DNA from: Bacteriovoracaceae bacterium UBA4573
GTDB lineage: Bacteria > Bdellovibrionota > UBA1018 > UBA923
Assembly (NCBI GenBank): GCA_002387735.1
Contig: DGKJ01000113.1
Location: 1-12,441, forward strand
Direction of reading: 5' to 3'
DNA: 12,441 bases
In this document: in pieces, positions 1-6,824 of the stretch
Position numbering within the stretch: position 1 is the stretch's first letter
How the letters are laid out: the number at the start of each line of letters is the position of its first letter
Program-made: the position numbers and the translations under genes
The notes under the pieces: model-generated
Databases searched by the model: none
What the model was told of the DNA's origin: nothing
Seen by the model: only the letters and a program-made list of their open reading frames with translations

Positions 1-469
1 TAGCGCGAGTACTGAAAGCCGTTCCTGGCTCGACGATCAATTCATTCAGCGGTCGCCCGAGATTTAATTGAGACAATGGCGGGTGCCAAGGGGCTCGGAT
101 ATACCAGTTTGGCGCAACTTCCATGGGCCTAACACTCTGGCGCCAGAGTTCCGAGTAATCGTGAACTGAAACTTCTTCTATGCAAAAGCGCGGATTATAG
201 GCAGCTAAGATCGGCGTCACGGCTCGTTCCGCTCGTTCGGCATCACGGCGGTTTTCGAAATAGGCTTTAAACTCTCGTGGCGGCGAAAGAATTCCCGGCT
301 CGAGAGCCAACTCAAATTCGTTACCCGCTAACATCGATTTGTCGTCGGGAGGAGCGGGGGTCGCACCCTCTTCAAGACCTTGAGAATGGAATTGATAGAG
401 AAGACCGCTGACCAAGTCCCATGTGTCGTCGTCTAAGGTGCGTTCGAGTTTACAATCCAGTGAAATCAT
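1..469 (-). CDS. prmA: Ribosomal protein L11 methyltransferase, N-terminal part (runs off the left edge)
   Basis: This is the first 156 codons of a protein matching PrmA, the cytoplasmic S-adenosylmethionine-dependent enzyme that methylates ribosomal protein L11. I translated it by hand from the reverse strand. The N-terminal region is the L11-binding part. Around residues 105-128 there is the PrmA-like stretch DYSELWRQSVRP followed by NWYIRAPW, and residues 147-154 read EPGTAFST, the family's lead-in to the methyltransferase domain. The SAM-binding Rossmann core lies outside the window. The family usually has G-T-G where this protein has S-T-R (residues 153-155). The ATG at 467-469 is the best start seen, but its Shine-Dalgarno sequence is weak. 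It lies 25 nt after the upstream ExbD-like gene, so it is probably the last visible gene of that operon and may be translationally coupled to it. Confidence 0.85.
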   Translation of the reverse strand, partial: MISLDCKLERTLDDDTWDLVSGLLYQFHSQGLEEGATPAPPDDKSMLAGNEFELALEPGILSPPREFKAYFENRRDAERAERAVTPILAAYNPRFCIEEVSVHDYSELWRQSVRPMEVAPNWYIRAPWHPPLSQLNLGRPLNELIVEPGTAFSTRA

Positions 470-494
470 TCCGCGGTGTCCGGACTGCGCCGGG

Positions 495-1094
495 TTAAGC
501 CTCTTCTTTTTTCTCGGCTACGAGCTTGAAGATTTTAAACTCCGCCGAACCAGCGGTGTACATGATTTTTCGCAAAATATCGAATTTTACGCTCTTATCG
601 GCATGAATAATGACAACGCCCTGAAACTTCGGGGTAGAGCGCTCTCCAGTAGTAGGATCTACTACCACGGCTTTGCTCATCATGAGTTCGGCTTTTTGGC
701 GCGACTTCACCATGGCGTCATAGAGAGGTAGAATTCTGCGACCGTAGTCCGCCAGGTGACGGGACTCGATTTCATAGGTTGGGGTGAACGTGAATCCAGC
801 AGGGGCAGGGCTCGGAATTACGGGGAGATTTGCGAAATCCATTACTTTTTCGTTATCGAACATGATGCCGGTGGGCTCGACTACGAGATTAATACTATCG
901 GCTGGAATTTCTTCAGCGGTGGAAGAAGGCAATTTAATGTTCGATGACGTGGCGAAAGCGACTGAGTTGGTGGCGTAACTTTTTAGCAAGAAAACAACCA
1001 TGATGATCAACATGTCCATCATCGACGTTAATTGTAAGTCAAAGTCTCGTTTGATGCGGTGACGTCGACGGCGGTTTTTTATGGATGATCTCAC
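495..1094 (-). CDS. ExbD/TolR-family biopolymer transport protein (second copy, 199 aa)
   Basis: This is an inner-membrane protein of the ExbD/TolR family, which partners an ExbB/TolQ channel and couples proton flow to work in the envelope. A very basic cytoplasmic N-terminus (RRRRH, residues 8-12) leads into one membrane helix at about residues 22-40. That helix carries the family's proton-relay aspartate, Asp27, in LTSMMDML. The C-terminal periplasmic domain ends with the usual pattern, VVIIHADKSVKFDIL followed by a short helix and strand (about 160-192). At 199 residues it is longer than a typical ExbD of about 140. The extra length is at about 85-115, which is proline rich, and about 137-157. 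The start is GTG at 1092-1094, chosen because AAGGAG lies 6 nt upstream. It begins 23 nt after the other ExbD-like gene. The exact subfamily (TolR, ExbD or AglQ/AglS type) cannot be settled by eye. Confidence 0.85.
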   Translation of the reverse strand: MRSSIKNRRRRHRIKRDFDLQLTSMMDMLIIMVVFLLKSYATNSVAFATSSNIKLPSSTAEEIPADSINLVVEPTGIMFDNEKVMDFANLPVIPSPAPAGFTFTPTYEIESRHLADYGRRILPLYDAMVKSRQKAELMMSKAVVVDPTTGERSTPKFQGVVIIHADKSVKFDILRKIMYTAGSAEFKIFKLVAEKKEEA

Positions 1095-1117
1095 GTAAGG
1101 CTCCTTCCTGGCTCGCG

Positions 1118-1672
1118 TTACGACATAATGTTGCCGAAAATAACCTCTGAAAAGAGTTTGGTTTCGGGTTCATCGATTCCCTGGTCGTTTTTCTTGTAGA
1201 GTACGGAGTCAGTTTTTTCGAACCGTCGAGCAGCGTCCATGAGTGCCACGAGCACTTCATAGGAAACCCCACCGTCGGGTTTAAAGATGATTTTTGTTTC
1301 CTTCGGATACCGTCTTTTTATTTCAACCAGAGTTTGGTGAAATCGTTCGTAATCGTAGCGTTTTTCACCGGTTTTTAGATCTGGCAAACTCGGAATAGTG
1401 TGGGTTTCACGGCTACCCGACCAATCCGTTATAAAAATAGTTTCAGGTCGAATGTGAACAGTGAGTTGTAATGGCTTTTCCTTCATTTTTTCGATTTGTT
1501 CTTCGGCCGGAGCGAGAACTGGCGCCGGCGTATCGATGACAACGATCGAAAGAAATGCACTCGAAAAAAGGAGGAACGCCACCAACGTAACTAAAGCATC
1601 AAGCATGGGGACGAGGTTGGGATTAACCTCCTGCGATCCAGATTTGCGGCGTGACGTCGGTCGCTTCAACAT
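1118..1672 (-). CDS. ExbD/TolR-family biopolymer transport protein (first copy, 184 aa)
   Basis: This is a second, clearly different member of the ExbD/TolR family. A basic N-terminus is followed by a membrane helix at about residues 19-45, containing NLVPMLDALVTL with the conserved proton-relay aspartate Asp25. After a proline- and glutamate-rich linker (about 48-66) comes the periplasmic domain, with the ExbD-like strand-turn-strand KIIFKPDGGVSYEVL at about 127-141. The C-terminal tail (about 158-184) extends past the usual domain end. The ATG is 6 nt after the stop of the ExbB-like gene. I see no convincing Shine-Dalgarno sequence there, so translation is probably coupled to the gene upstream. 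The two ExbD copies share little sequence outside the membrane helix, so they are not a recent duplication and probably have distinct roles in one complex. Confidence 0.87.
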   Translation of the reverse strand: MLKRPTSRRKSGSQEVNPNLVPMLDALVTLVAFLLFSSAFLSIVVIDTPAPVLAPAEEQIEKMKEKPLQLTVHIRPETIFITDWSGSRETHTIPSLPDLKTGEKRYDYERFHQTLVEIKRRYPKETKIIFKPDGGVSYEVLVALMDAARRFEKTDSVLYKKNDQGIDEPETKLFSEVIFGNIMS

Positions 1673-1678
1673 TTGCTA

Positions 1679-2347
1679 TTACACCGGTTTTTCAGAGCTG
1701 TGACGGTACTTTCGGGCCGATAACAGGTCGAGCAGTTTAACCCCGAATTCGTCGATTTCTTCGAGAAGCGAAGTAGCTTTGGCAGCCAGTATACTGTGCA
1801 TGACCATCGTCGTGATTGCTACCAGTAGACCGAACGCGGTACAGTTCATTGCTTCGGAAATACCTTTAGCAAGAATAGCTTGGCGTTGAGCGGCATCGGC
1901 AGCTTCGAGAGCTGCGAAACTGTGAATAAGACCCACGACCGTACCGAGAAGTCCGAGAAGCGTAGCGATGTTAGCAATAAGAGCCAAGTAGTTGAGTCTT
2001 CGCTCGAGTTTCGGAATGACTTCAAGGCTGGCTGCGTCGATCGCGTTTTGAATCTGAGTTTCGTCGCGACTGGCGCGCTGTAGACCGGCTTTTATCACTC
2101 GAGCCAAGGCGGTTCGGCTTGCTCCGTTGCAAACTCGAATGGCGCCGTCGAGATCGTTTGCGAGAACATGTTTTTGCACTTCGAACATGAACGAAGTGCC
2201 GTCTACGTTGTATTGGACATAGAGGCGCATCATGCGCTCGAAGACCATGGCGATAGCGACCGCGAAGGTGATCGCGATCGGATACATGAAAAAACCGCCC
2301 TTTTGAAAATTAAGTATTATTGACCCGATGAAGTTCGACGCTTCCAT
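1679..2347 (-). CDS. MotA/TolQ/ExbB-family proton channel protein
   Basis: This is the channel-forming partner of the two ExbD/TolR-like proteins encoded just downstream. Three membrane helices are visible: about 19-36 (GFFMYPIAITFAVAIAMVF), 118-142 (containing NIATLLGLLGTVVGLIHSF) and 170-188 (TAFGLLVAITTMVMHSI). The GLLGTVVG turn and the threonines near 136 and 170 match polar positions of the TolQ/ExbB proton path. The large cytoplasmic loop lies between helices 1 and 2. The length of 222 residues fits the family. The ATG has a strong AGAGGAG ribosome binding site about 5 nt upstream. The order of one channel gene and two ExbD-like genes recalls the aglRQS motor genes of Myxococcus as well as exbBD-exbD loci. 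Which process it powers (TonB-like import, Tol-Pal cell division or gliding) cannot be told from this sequence. Confidence 0.92.
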   Translation of the reverse strand: MEASNFIGSIILNFQKGGFFMYPIAITFAVAIAMVFERMMRLYVQYNVDGTSFMFEVQKHVLANDLDGAIRVCNGASRTALARVIKAGLQRASRDETQIQNAIDAASLEVIPKLERRLNYLALIANIATLLGLLGTVVGLIHSFAALEAADAAQRQAILAKGISEAMNCTAFGLLVAITTMVMHSILAAKATSLLEEIDEFGVKLLDLLSARKYRHSSEKPV

Positions 2348-2515
2348 ACTGTCTCCTCTGATGGTCCCGCAGCGTTAGCGATGCGAGCAGCCGTCCATGC
2401 TACTTATTATAAGGGTAACATGGTCCGGTTTTCCGTCAAGGATATCAAACTGGATCGGACGTTTGCCGGTCAAATCACGAAGTTATTTTTAAAAGACGCG
2501 AGGCGTTATTTTGGC
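2348..2515. other. Intergenic region between trxA and the ExbB-like gene
   Basis: This 168-nt gap holds no convincing gene. An open frame on the plus strand crosses it but resembles nothing and overlaps trxA. On the minus strand it contains a possible terminator arm near trxA, a -10-like TATAAT, and the ribosome binding site of the ExbB-like gene, all listed separately. The motor cassette therefore probably has its own promoter, although read-through from trxA is possible. Confidence 0.6.
2406..2439 (-). promoter_or_regulatory. Possible promoter of the ExbB/ExbD cassette
   Basis: On the minus strand a perfect TATAAT (2406-2411) lies about 60 nt upstream of the ExbB-like start codon. A TTGACG box is at 2434-2439, but the spacing between them is 22 nt, too long for a standard sigma-70 promoter. 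Either the -10 box works with a weak -35 nearer to it, or the match is chance. Confidence 0.28.
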
Positions 2516-2529
2516 TTACAGCGTCTTTT
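2491..2529 (-). terminator. Possible trxA terminator hairpin
   Basis: An exact 9-base inverted repeat, AAAAGACGC (2491-2499) and GCGTCTTTT (2521-2529), flanks the trxA stop codon with a 21-nt loop. Read on the minus strand the second arm ends in a short T run. The large loop, AT-rich ends and overlap with the last trxA codons make it a weak candidate. Confidence 0.35.
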
Positions 2530-2845
2530 TAATAAGGTCGTCGATCGCGCCCTTAGGGTGCGCCCCTACGAGCTGATCAACTAATTGACCGTTTTTAAAC
2601 ATCAACAGCGTAGGAATGCCGCGAATGCGAAAACGTCCGGGCACTTCCGGGTTTTCGTCGACGTTTACTTTGGTGATTTTAACTTTGCCAGCGTACTGAT
2701 CGGCCAGTTCATCGATCGTTGGAGACAATGCTCTGCATGGGCCACACCATTCGGCCCAAAAGTCGACCAACACTGGAACGTTTGACTTGATTACTTCGTT
2801 TTCGAAATTACCGTCGGTGACGGCGAGTACGTTTTTTGAAGCCAT
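2516..2845 (-). CDS. trxA: Thioredoxin
   Basis: This is a small cytoplasmic disulfide reductase that passes electrons from thioredoxin reductase to target proteins such as ribonucleotide reductase. The 109 residues are the full usual length of a single-domain thioredoxin. The active site WCGPC is at residues 33-37 after the core strand VLVDFWAE. The buried Asp28 is present, and the cis-proline loop IPTLLMFKNG follows at about 77-86. No signal peptide is seen, which argues against a periplasmic DsbA-type or TlpA-type protein. The ATG is preceded by AGGAGA about 7 nt upstream. It is transcribed divergently from gmhA, and a plausible promoter is listed in the gap between them. Confidence 0.97.
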   Translation of the reverse strand: MASKNVLAVTDGNFENEVIKSNVPVLVDFWAEWCGPCRALSPTIDELADQYAGKVKITKVNVDENPEVPGRFRIRGIPTLLMFKNGQLVDQLVGAHPKGAIDDLIKKTL

Positions 2846-2882
2846 GCGAGTATCTCCTATGTTACGTTCGAACTACCTTTCT

Positions 2883-2912
2883 AAAATATGTGGATCAAAA
2901 AGGATATGGCAA
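2883..2912 (-). promoter_or_regulatory. Possible trxA promoter
   Basis: On the minus strand TTGCCA (2907-2912) and TATTTT (2883-2888) are separated by 18 nt, close to sigma-70 spacing, and lie about 40-65 nt upstream of the trxA start codon. The same AT-rich patch read on the plus strand gives TAAAAT (2882-2887), a possible -10 for gmhA without a clear -35 box. This is only a consensus match by eye. Confidence 0.35.
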
Positions 2913-2956
2913 ACCTCTAACTGCCAGGAGCGCCCCCAAAAACGGAGAATCTCGCC

Positions 2957-3580
2957 ATGGACCCAAAACAAGATTCAGCTAAATACCTAGAACATTTAGA
3001 TAAAACGATACAGTCCAGTTTTAAGGCTAAACAACATTTTTATGAGAAAAATCGTGATCAGGTGATTGAGGCTGCCCGCTGGATGGGGGAGACGGTGAGA
3101 GCCGGGGGCAAAATGGTGATTTTTGGTAACGGCGGTAGTGCCGCCGATGCTCAGCACATGGCGGCCGAAATGGTGGGCCGAATGCTGGTTGAGCGCAAAA
3201 AACCATTGCCTGCGCTGGCGCTGACCACGGATACGAGCGCTCTTACGGCGATAGGAAACGATTATAGTTACGAAGACGTGTTTGAGCTCCAAGTACGGGC
3301 ACTCGCACGTAAAGGGGATCTTGCTATAGCGATTTCTACTAGTGGAAATTCAAAAAACGTAGTCAAAGCCGTTCGTGCGGCTCGTGAAATGGGTGTTCGC
3401 GTCCTCTCGATGACGGGGGGAAGCGGTGGAATGCTTCGAGAGTTAAGTGATCTAAGTTTAAATGTTGAGCTAGGTCAAAACTCTTCGATGATTCAAGAAA
3501 CCCACATTACTATTATTCATCTTTTAGTGGACCTGATGGACCGTTTTTTCCTCGACGAAAACTATGTTCGACTTAAATAA
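2957..3580 (+). CDS. gmhA: Sedoheptulose 7-phosphate isomerase (SIS domain)
   Basis: This enzyme converts sedoheptulose 7-phosphate to D-glycero-D-manno-heptose 7-phosphate, the first step towards ADP-heptose for the inner core of lipopolysaccharide. The protein is one SIS domain of 207 residues. The phosphosugar-binding loop FGNGGSAADAQHMAAE is at 56-71, followed by TDTSALTAIGNDYSYE (91-106) and AISTSGNSKNV (125-135). The residues equivalent to the zinc ligands of E. coli GmhA appear to be His67, Glu71, Gln180 and His188, the last two in IQETHITIIH. Together these favour GmhA over the related replication regulator DiaA, though DiaA is the main alternative. GGAGA lies about 8 nt before the ATG. 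It is the first gene of a plus-strand series running to polA. Its 3' end overlaps the next gene by 17 nt. Confidence 0.9.
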   Translation: MDPKQDSAKYLEHLDKTIQSSFKAKQHFYEKNRDQVIEAARWMGETVRAGGKMVIFGNGGSAADAQHMAAEMVGRMLVERKKPLPALALTTDTSALTAIGNDYSYEDVFELQVRALARKGDLAIAISTSGNSKNVVKAVRAAREMGVRVLSMTGGSGGMLRELSDLSLNVELGQNSSMIQETHITIIHLLVDLMDRFFLDENYVRLK

Positions 3581-4523
3581 AATTCAAACTTATTCCCTTC
3601 GAGATCGTCCGAGTAAAGTCGAGGTCAAAGATTTCGCTCAAATACCATCGACCGATGCCGTATTAGCCATGAACAAATGGTTTGATACTCTCCCCGAGAT
3701 CTTAGCTGCCAAGGATCTGCGGTTACTCGCCCGCGCGGTCGTCGAGTGTCGAAATAGAAAAAAACCAATCGTTTGGGGCATGGGGTCCCATGTTTTAAAA
3801 ACTGGGCTCGCGCCATTGCTGATAGATTTAATGAACGAAGGATTCATCACTGGGCTTGCGTTCAATGGGTCGGCATTGATCCACGATTTCGAAACCGCTT
3901 TTGCCGGTAAAACTTCGGAAGATGTTGATTCTGCGATTGGTGACGGCGATTTCGGAATGGCCCGTGAAACTGGTGAAATTGTAAATCAAGAAATATCAAA
4001 GGGGGTTGCTTCTGGTTTAGGGCTGGGTGGCTCTATCGGTAAGCACATTGCTGAGTCCGATTATCCTTATAAAGATCTGTCTTTGTTTGCGCACGCTTAC
4101 AAGTGCGGGCTTCCGGCGACCGTGCACGTCGCTATCGGTACGGACATTCTACACATGCATCCGAAATGTGATGGAGCGGCATTAGGGCTCGGAAGCCACC
4201 GAGATTTTTTACGTTTCGCTGAGTCCGTGAGTCTTATGGAAGGTGGCGCCTACATAAACTTTGGTTCCGCCGTGATTCTTCCTGAGGTGTTTTTAAAAGC
4301 GATTACACTTGCTCGGAATCTTGGGGCCACAGTAAACCAAATTGTTACGGCCAATTTCGATTTCATAAATCAATACAGAGGGCGCGTGAACGTGGTGCAG
4401 CGCCCAACCTCAAATGGAGGGAAGGGTTTTTCGTTTACCGGGCATCACGAACTCTTGTTGCCTCTTTTTGCTGCATTATTGAAAGCGACTGCCATGAATA
4501 AAGCAGGAAAAAAGGGGGAATAA
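3564..4523 (+). CDS. Deoxyhypusine-synthase-like protein of unknown bacterial role
   Basis: The 319-residue protein shows the layout of the deoxyhypusine synthase family, an NAD-dependent Rossmann-like fold. Visible parts are GMGSHVLKTGLAPLL (72-86), then the helix-strand unit with GLAFNGSALIHDFE (97-110), GKTSED (115-120), a glycine-rich turn GLGLGGSIGK (151-160), AIGTDILHMHP (190-200), and INFGSAVILPEVFLKA (231-246), which resembles the GGGVVKHH strand-helix of true deoxyhypusine synthase. The C-terminal RVNVVQRPT and HHELLLPLFAAL lie where the catalytic WGK(I) region and last helix would be, but the WGK motif with its lysine is not evident. Bacteria lack the eIF5A/hypusine substrate, so the reaction is unknown. 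Some relatives act on polyamines. The ATG overlaps the end of gmhA by 17 nt and has no clear Shine-Dalgarno sequence, so translational coupling to gmhA is likely. The family assignment rests on pattern memory only. Confidence 0.6.
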   Translation: MFDLNKIQTYSLRDRPSKVEVKDFAQIPSTDAVLAMNKWFDTLPEILAAKDLRLLARAVVECRNRKKPIVWGMGSHVLKTGLAPLLIDLMNEGFITGLAFNGSALIHDFETAFAGKTSEDVDSAIGDGDFGMARETGEIVNQEISKGVASGLGLGGSIGKHIAESDYPYKDLSLFAHAYKCGLPATVHVAIGTDILHMHPKCDGAALGLGSHRDFLRFAESVSLMEGGAYINFGSAVILPEVFLKAITLARNLGATVNQIVTANFDFINQYRGRVNVVQRPTSNGGKGFSFTGHHELLLPLFAALLKATAMNKAGKKGE

Positions 4524-4527
4524 TCTA

Positions 4528-4956
4528 GTGTCGCTACCGGTTGTGAATAATAGTAAGGTCAGTATCACCTCCCGATGTGCGGCCCGGGCGATAGATTTAT
4601 CTATCGTATTTGTCTTAGATGTGTTTCTTCCTCATCCGGCCGGCGTGTTTCTCGGGTTTATCTACACTTTGTTTCAGGATGCGATTTGGGATGGCCGTAG
4701 TGTAGGTAAGCGTTTACTGAAATTGCGGGTTCTCAATGCTCATACCAAGCAAGCCTGCACTATAAAAGAAAGTGCGTTAAGAAATTCTACAATCGGCGTA
4801 GCGCTCTTTTTCGCGATCGTGCCGTTTTGGGGTTGGATCATACTCGTTCTCCTTGGGATTCCGCTGGTAATCATGGAAATTTACCTCATGAAAAACAAGG
4901 AACACGGCCAACGCCTTGGCGATGTGATGGCCGAAACTCAAGTTTTTCAAGAATAA
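4528..4956 (+). CDS. RDD-family membrane protein
   Basis: This is a small integral membrane protein of the RDD family, whose members mostly have unknown function. The name-giving pattern is seen as RCAARAIDL (residues 16-24) at the start of the first hydrophobic segment (about 22-50). The next conserved block is WDGRSVGKRLLKLRV (54-68). A second long hydrophobic segment (about 88-120) follows, and RLGDVMAETQV (129-139) closes the domain. The 142 residues are typical for a single RDD domain. The start is GTG at 4528, with AGGGGG about 9 nt upstream and only 4 nt after the previous stop codon. It sits between the deoxyhypusine-synthase-like gene and the ABC exporter genes. Whether it works with either is not shown by the sequence. 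Confidence 0.85.
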   Translation: MSLPVVNNSKVSITSRCAARAIDLSIVFVLDVFLPHPAGVFLGFIYTLFQDAIWDGRSVGKRLLKLRVLNAHTKQACTIKESALRNSTIGVALFFAIVPFWGWIILVLLGIPLVIMEIYLMKNKEHGQRLGDVMAETQVFQE

Positions 4957-4979
4957 CCATAAGTTCGTAGGGAGAAGTC

Positions 4980-5984
4980 ATGGCCGCCATTATCGACGTG
5001 CGCAACGTTCGACGAACCTTTAAGTCTGTCAAAAAGAATGAAGGAATCGGTGGGCTAGTGCAGCTGCTACTGAAACCAGAATACAAAACCCACGAGGCTC
5101 TCAAGGGAGTCACCTTTTCAATTGAGCAAGGGTCCTTTGTCGGTTTGATTGGGGCCAACGGCGCCGGTAAAACTACGCTTTTAAAAATTCTAGCAGGGCT
5201 GATTCCGCCGTCTGAGGGAGAAGCCACGGTGTTGGGTTGTCTTCCGTTTGACCGAAGTTTTGAATTCCGAAAACAAATTTCATTGGTGATGGGGCAAAAA
5301 GCCCAACTCTGGTGGGATCTTCCGGCGCGAGATGCTTTTGATTTGTTACAGGCCATTTATGATATTCCAAAAGATATCTATCGAGCTCGCGTGAAGGCGC
5401 TATCGGAAATGCTCGATGTTGACCGCATGTTGCAAACTCAGATTCGTCGACTATCGCTCGGCGAGCGCATGAAAATGGAACTCATCGGTGCCATATTGCA
5501 TTGGCCGAAAGTTATATTTTTGGACGAACCAACCATCGGACTCGATGTCGTGGCTGCAGCGAGTCTTAGAAATTTTTTAAAAGATTTTAATCGCAAGGAA
5601 GGCGCTACGATCTTGCTGACGAGTCACAATATGGACGACATTGAGCAATTGTGCCCGCGCGTTTTAATTCTTAAAGAAGGGGAGCTGGTATTCGACGGCA
5701 ACCCACAGGGGCTCGTACAAAACGACGAACGGAACATGAAGGTAAGTTTTCGCGAACCGATGGGGGTTGAAGATTTGGCGCGCCTTACTGGCGTAGAGAG
5801 TAAAGATATTCATGCGCTCGAGGGCGACGAGCATGCGCCAAACACGTTCAAAATTGCGCTAAAGAAACAAAACATGGCGCTCACCTTAGGGCGGTTGTTC
5901 GAAAAGTGCGAAGTCTGCGATATCGGAGTGGAACGAGAGGGGCTTGAAGACGTGATTGGGCGCTTGTTTCAAAAAACAAAATGA
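4980..5984 (+). CDS. ABC-2 type exporter, ATP-binding subunit
   Basis: This is the cytoplasmic ATPase of an ABC exporter whose two membrane subunits follow directly. The motifs are complete: Walker A GANGAGKTT (58-66), Q-loop in VMGQKAQLWWDLPA (103-116), signature LSLGE (158-162), Walker B VIFLDEPT (178-185) and the switch histidine in TSHNMDD (214-220). The tryptophan-rich stretch after the Q-loop is typical of ATPases paired with DUF990-type permeases. The last 90 or so residues form a C-terminal domain like that of other ABC-2 ATPases. The length of 334 residues is normal. AGGGAGA precedes the ATG, and the stop codon overlaps the next start in ATGA (5981-5984). Relatives have been tied to drug or viologen efflux in some bacteria as I recall, but the substrate here is unknown. 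Confidence 0.93.
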   Translation: MAAIIDVRNVRRTFKSVKKNEGIGGLVQLLLKPEYKTHEALKGVTFSIEQGSFVGLIGANGAGKTTLLKILAGLIPPSEGEATVLGCLPFDRSFEFRKQISLVMGQKAQLWWDLPARDAFDLLQAIYDIPKDIYRARVKALSEMLDVDRMLQTQIRRLSLGERMKMELIGAILHWPKVIFLDEPTIGLDVVAAASLRNFLKDFNRKEGATILLTSHNMDDIEQLCPRVLILKEGELVFDGNPQGLVQNDERNMKVSFREPMGVEDLARLTGVESKDIHALEGDEHAPNTFKIALKKQNMALTLGRLFEKCEVCDIGVEREGLEDVIGRLFQKTK

Positions 5985-6820
5985 AGCGAGAATCGTTTCT
6001 TGAACGGTTGAGTTATTCAATGCGATGGCGCTTGGCGACCTTGGGCAATGGGTTGCGAGACGCTGCTGCATATCGCATCGAATTTTTTATCGAGGTATTG
6101 GGTTCCGCCGTAGTACCGGCAGCCTTTCAACTTGTTCTCTGGTGGGCGTTATTCGACGGGAGCGGCTTAACTGAAGTGGGAGGTCGCACCAAACAGGAAT
6201 TGATTCTGTATACGGTATTTAGCACTCTATTCACGCAGATTCGGGGAGGCAATCACGACTTTGAGATCCAAGAAATGATTCGGTCCGGTCAGTTGAGTCA
6301 GTATTTATTGCGACCGGTGAGTGTGATCGAATTTGTTTATTTGCGCGGAATCGTTCCGAAACTCATTACGGCGGCCGCCTGTTTTATTTTAGGTGTGATT
6401 CTAATTCCCTGTCTCGGAATTGGAAGTGTCCTAGATGGTGTTATGCAGATGAGTATGGCCATGTCGATGGCGTTACTTGGGAATGTCATTCACTACCAAA
6501 TAGGGGCTGCTCTTTCTGCGACAGCCTTTTATTGGGAAGAAGCCTACAGCGTGCTCATGGTAAAAAACATGTTGGTTAGTTTGCTTTCCGGAGAATTGAT
6601 TCCACTAACCCTTTTTCCAGAAAAATATGCTTGGGTCTGGAAAAGCACCCCATTTTATATTTATGTTTTCGGTCCCACGGAGTTGGCACTGGGGCGTTGG
6701 GGACCAAACGAGTTTGTGACCCACTTTGGACTGGGTTTAGTTTGGTTTGCGGGTTGTTATCTTTTAATCAAACTTGGCTGGGGTCTGGCAATGAAGCGAT
6801 ATTCGAGTTTGGGTGGGTGA
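5981..6820 (+). CDS. ABC-2 type exporter permease (DUF990 / ABC2_membrane_6 type), first subunit
   Basis: This is a 279-residue inner-membrane protein with about six hydrophobic segments, roughly at 33-58, 72-90, 118-146, 156-182, 192-212 and 245-270. The cytoplasmic loop MIRSGQLSQYLLRPVSVIEF (99-118) has the family pattern of a charged helix followed by LLRPVS, where the permease is expected to contact the ATPase. It overlaps the ATPase gene by 4 nt (ATGA), so the two are translationally coupled. The second permease follows at once. Two unlike permeases with one ATPase suggest a heterodimeric channel with two ATPase copies, which is an inference from family organisation. The family name is from memory of sequence patterns. 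Confidence 0.87.
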   Translation: MKRESFLERLSYSMRWRLATLGNGLRDAAAYRIEFFIEVLGSAVVPAAFQLVLWWALFDGSGLTEVGGRTKQELILYTVFSTLFTQIRGGNHDFEIQEMIRSGQLSQYLLRPVSVIEFVYLRGIVPKLITAAACFILGVILIPCLGIGSVLDGVMQMSMAMSMALLGNVIHYQIGAALSATAFYWEEAYSVLMVKNMLVSLLSGELIPLTLFPEKYAWVWKSTPFYIYVFGPTELALGRWGPNEFVTHFGLGLVWFAGCYLLIKLGWGLAMKRYSSLGG

Positions 6821-6824
6821 GTCC

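Noticed and set aside
2381..2584. Small plus-strand open frame across the trxA to ExbB-like gap
   Set aside because: It overlaps the 3' end of trxA antisense, has no ribosome binding site or recognisable sequence, and the gap is explained by regulatory signals.
2957..3580. DiaA replication initiator regulator instead of GmhA
   Set aside because: All four positions matching GmhA zinc ligands are present (His67, Glu71, Gln180, His188), which favours the isomerase, though DiaA is not fully excluded.
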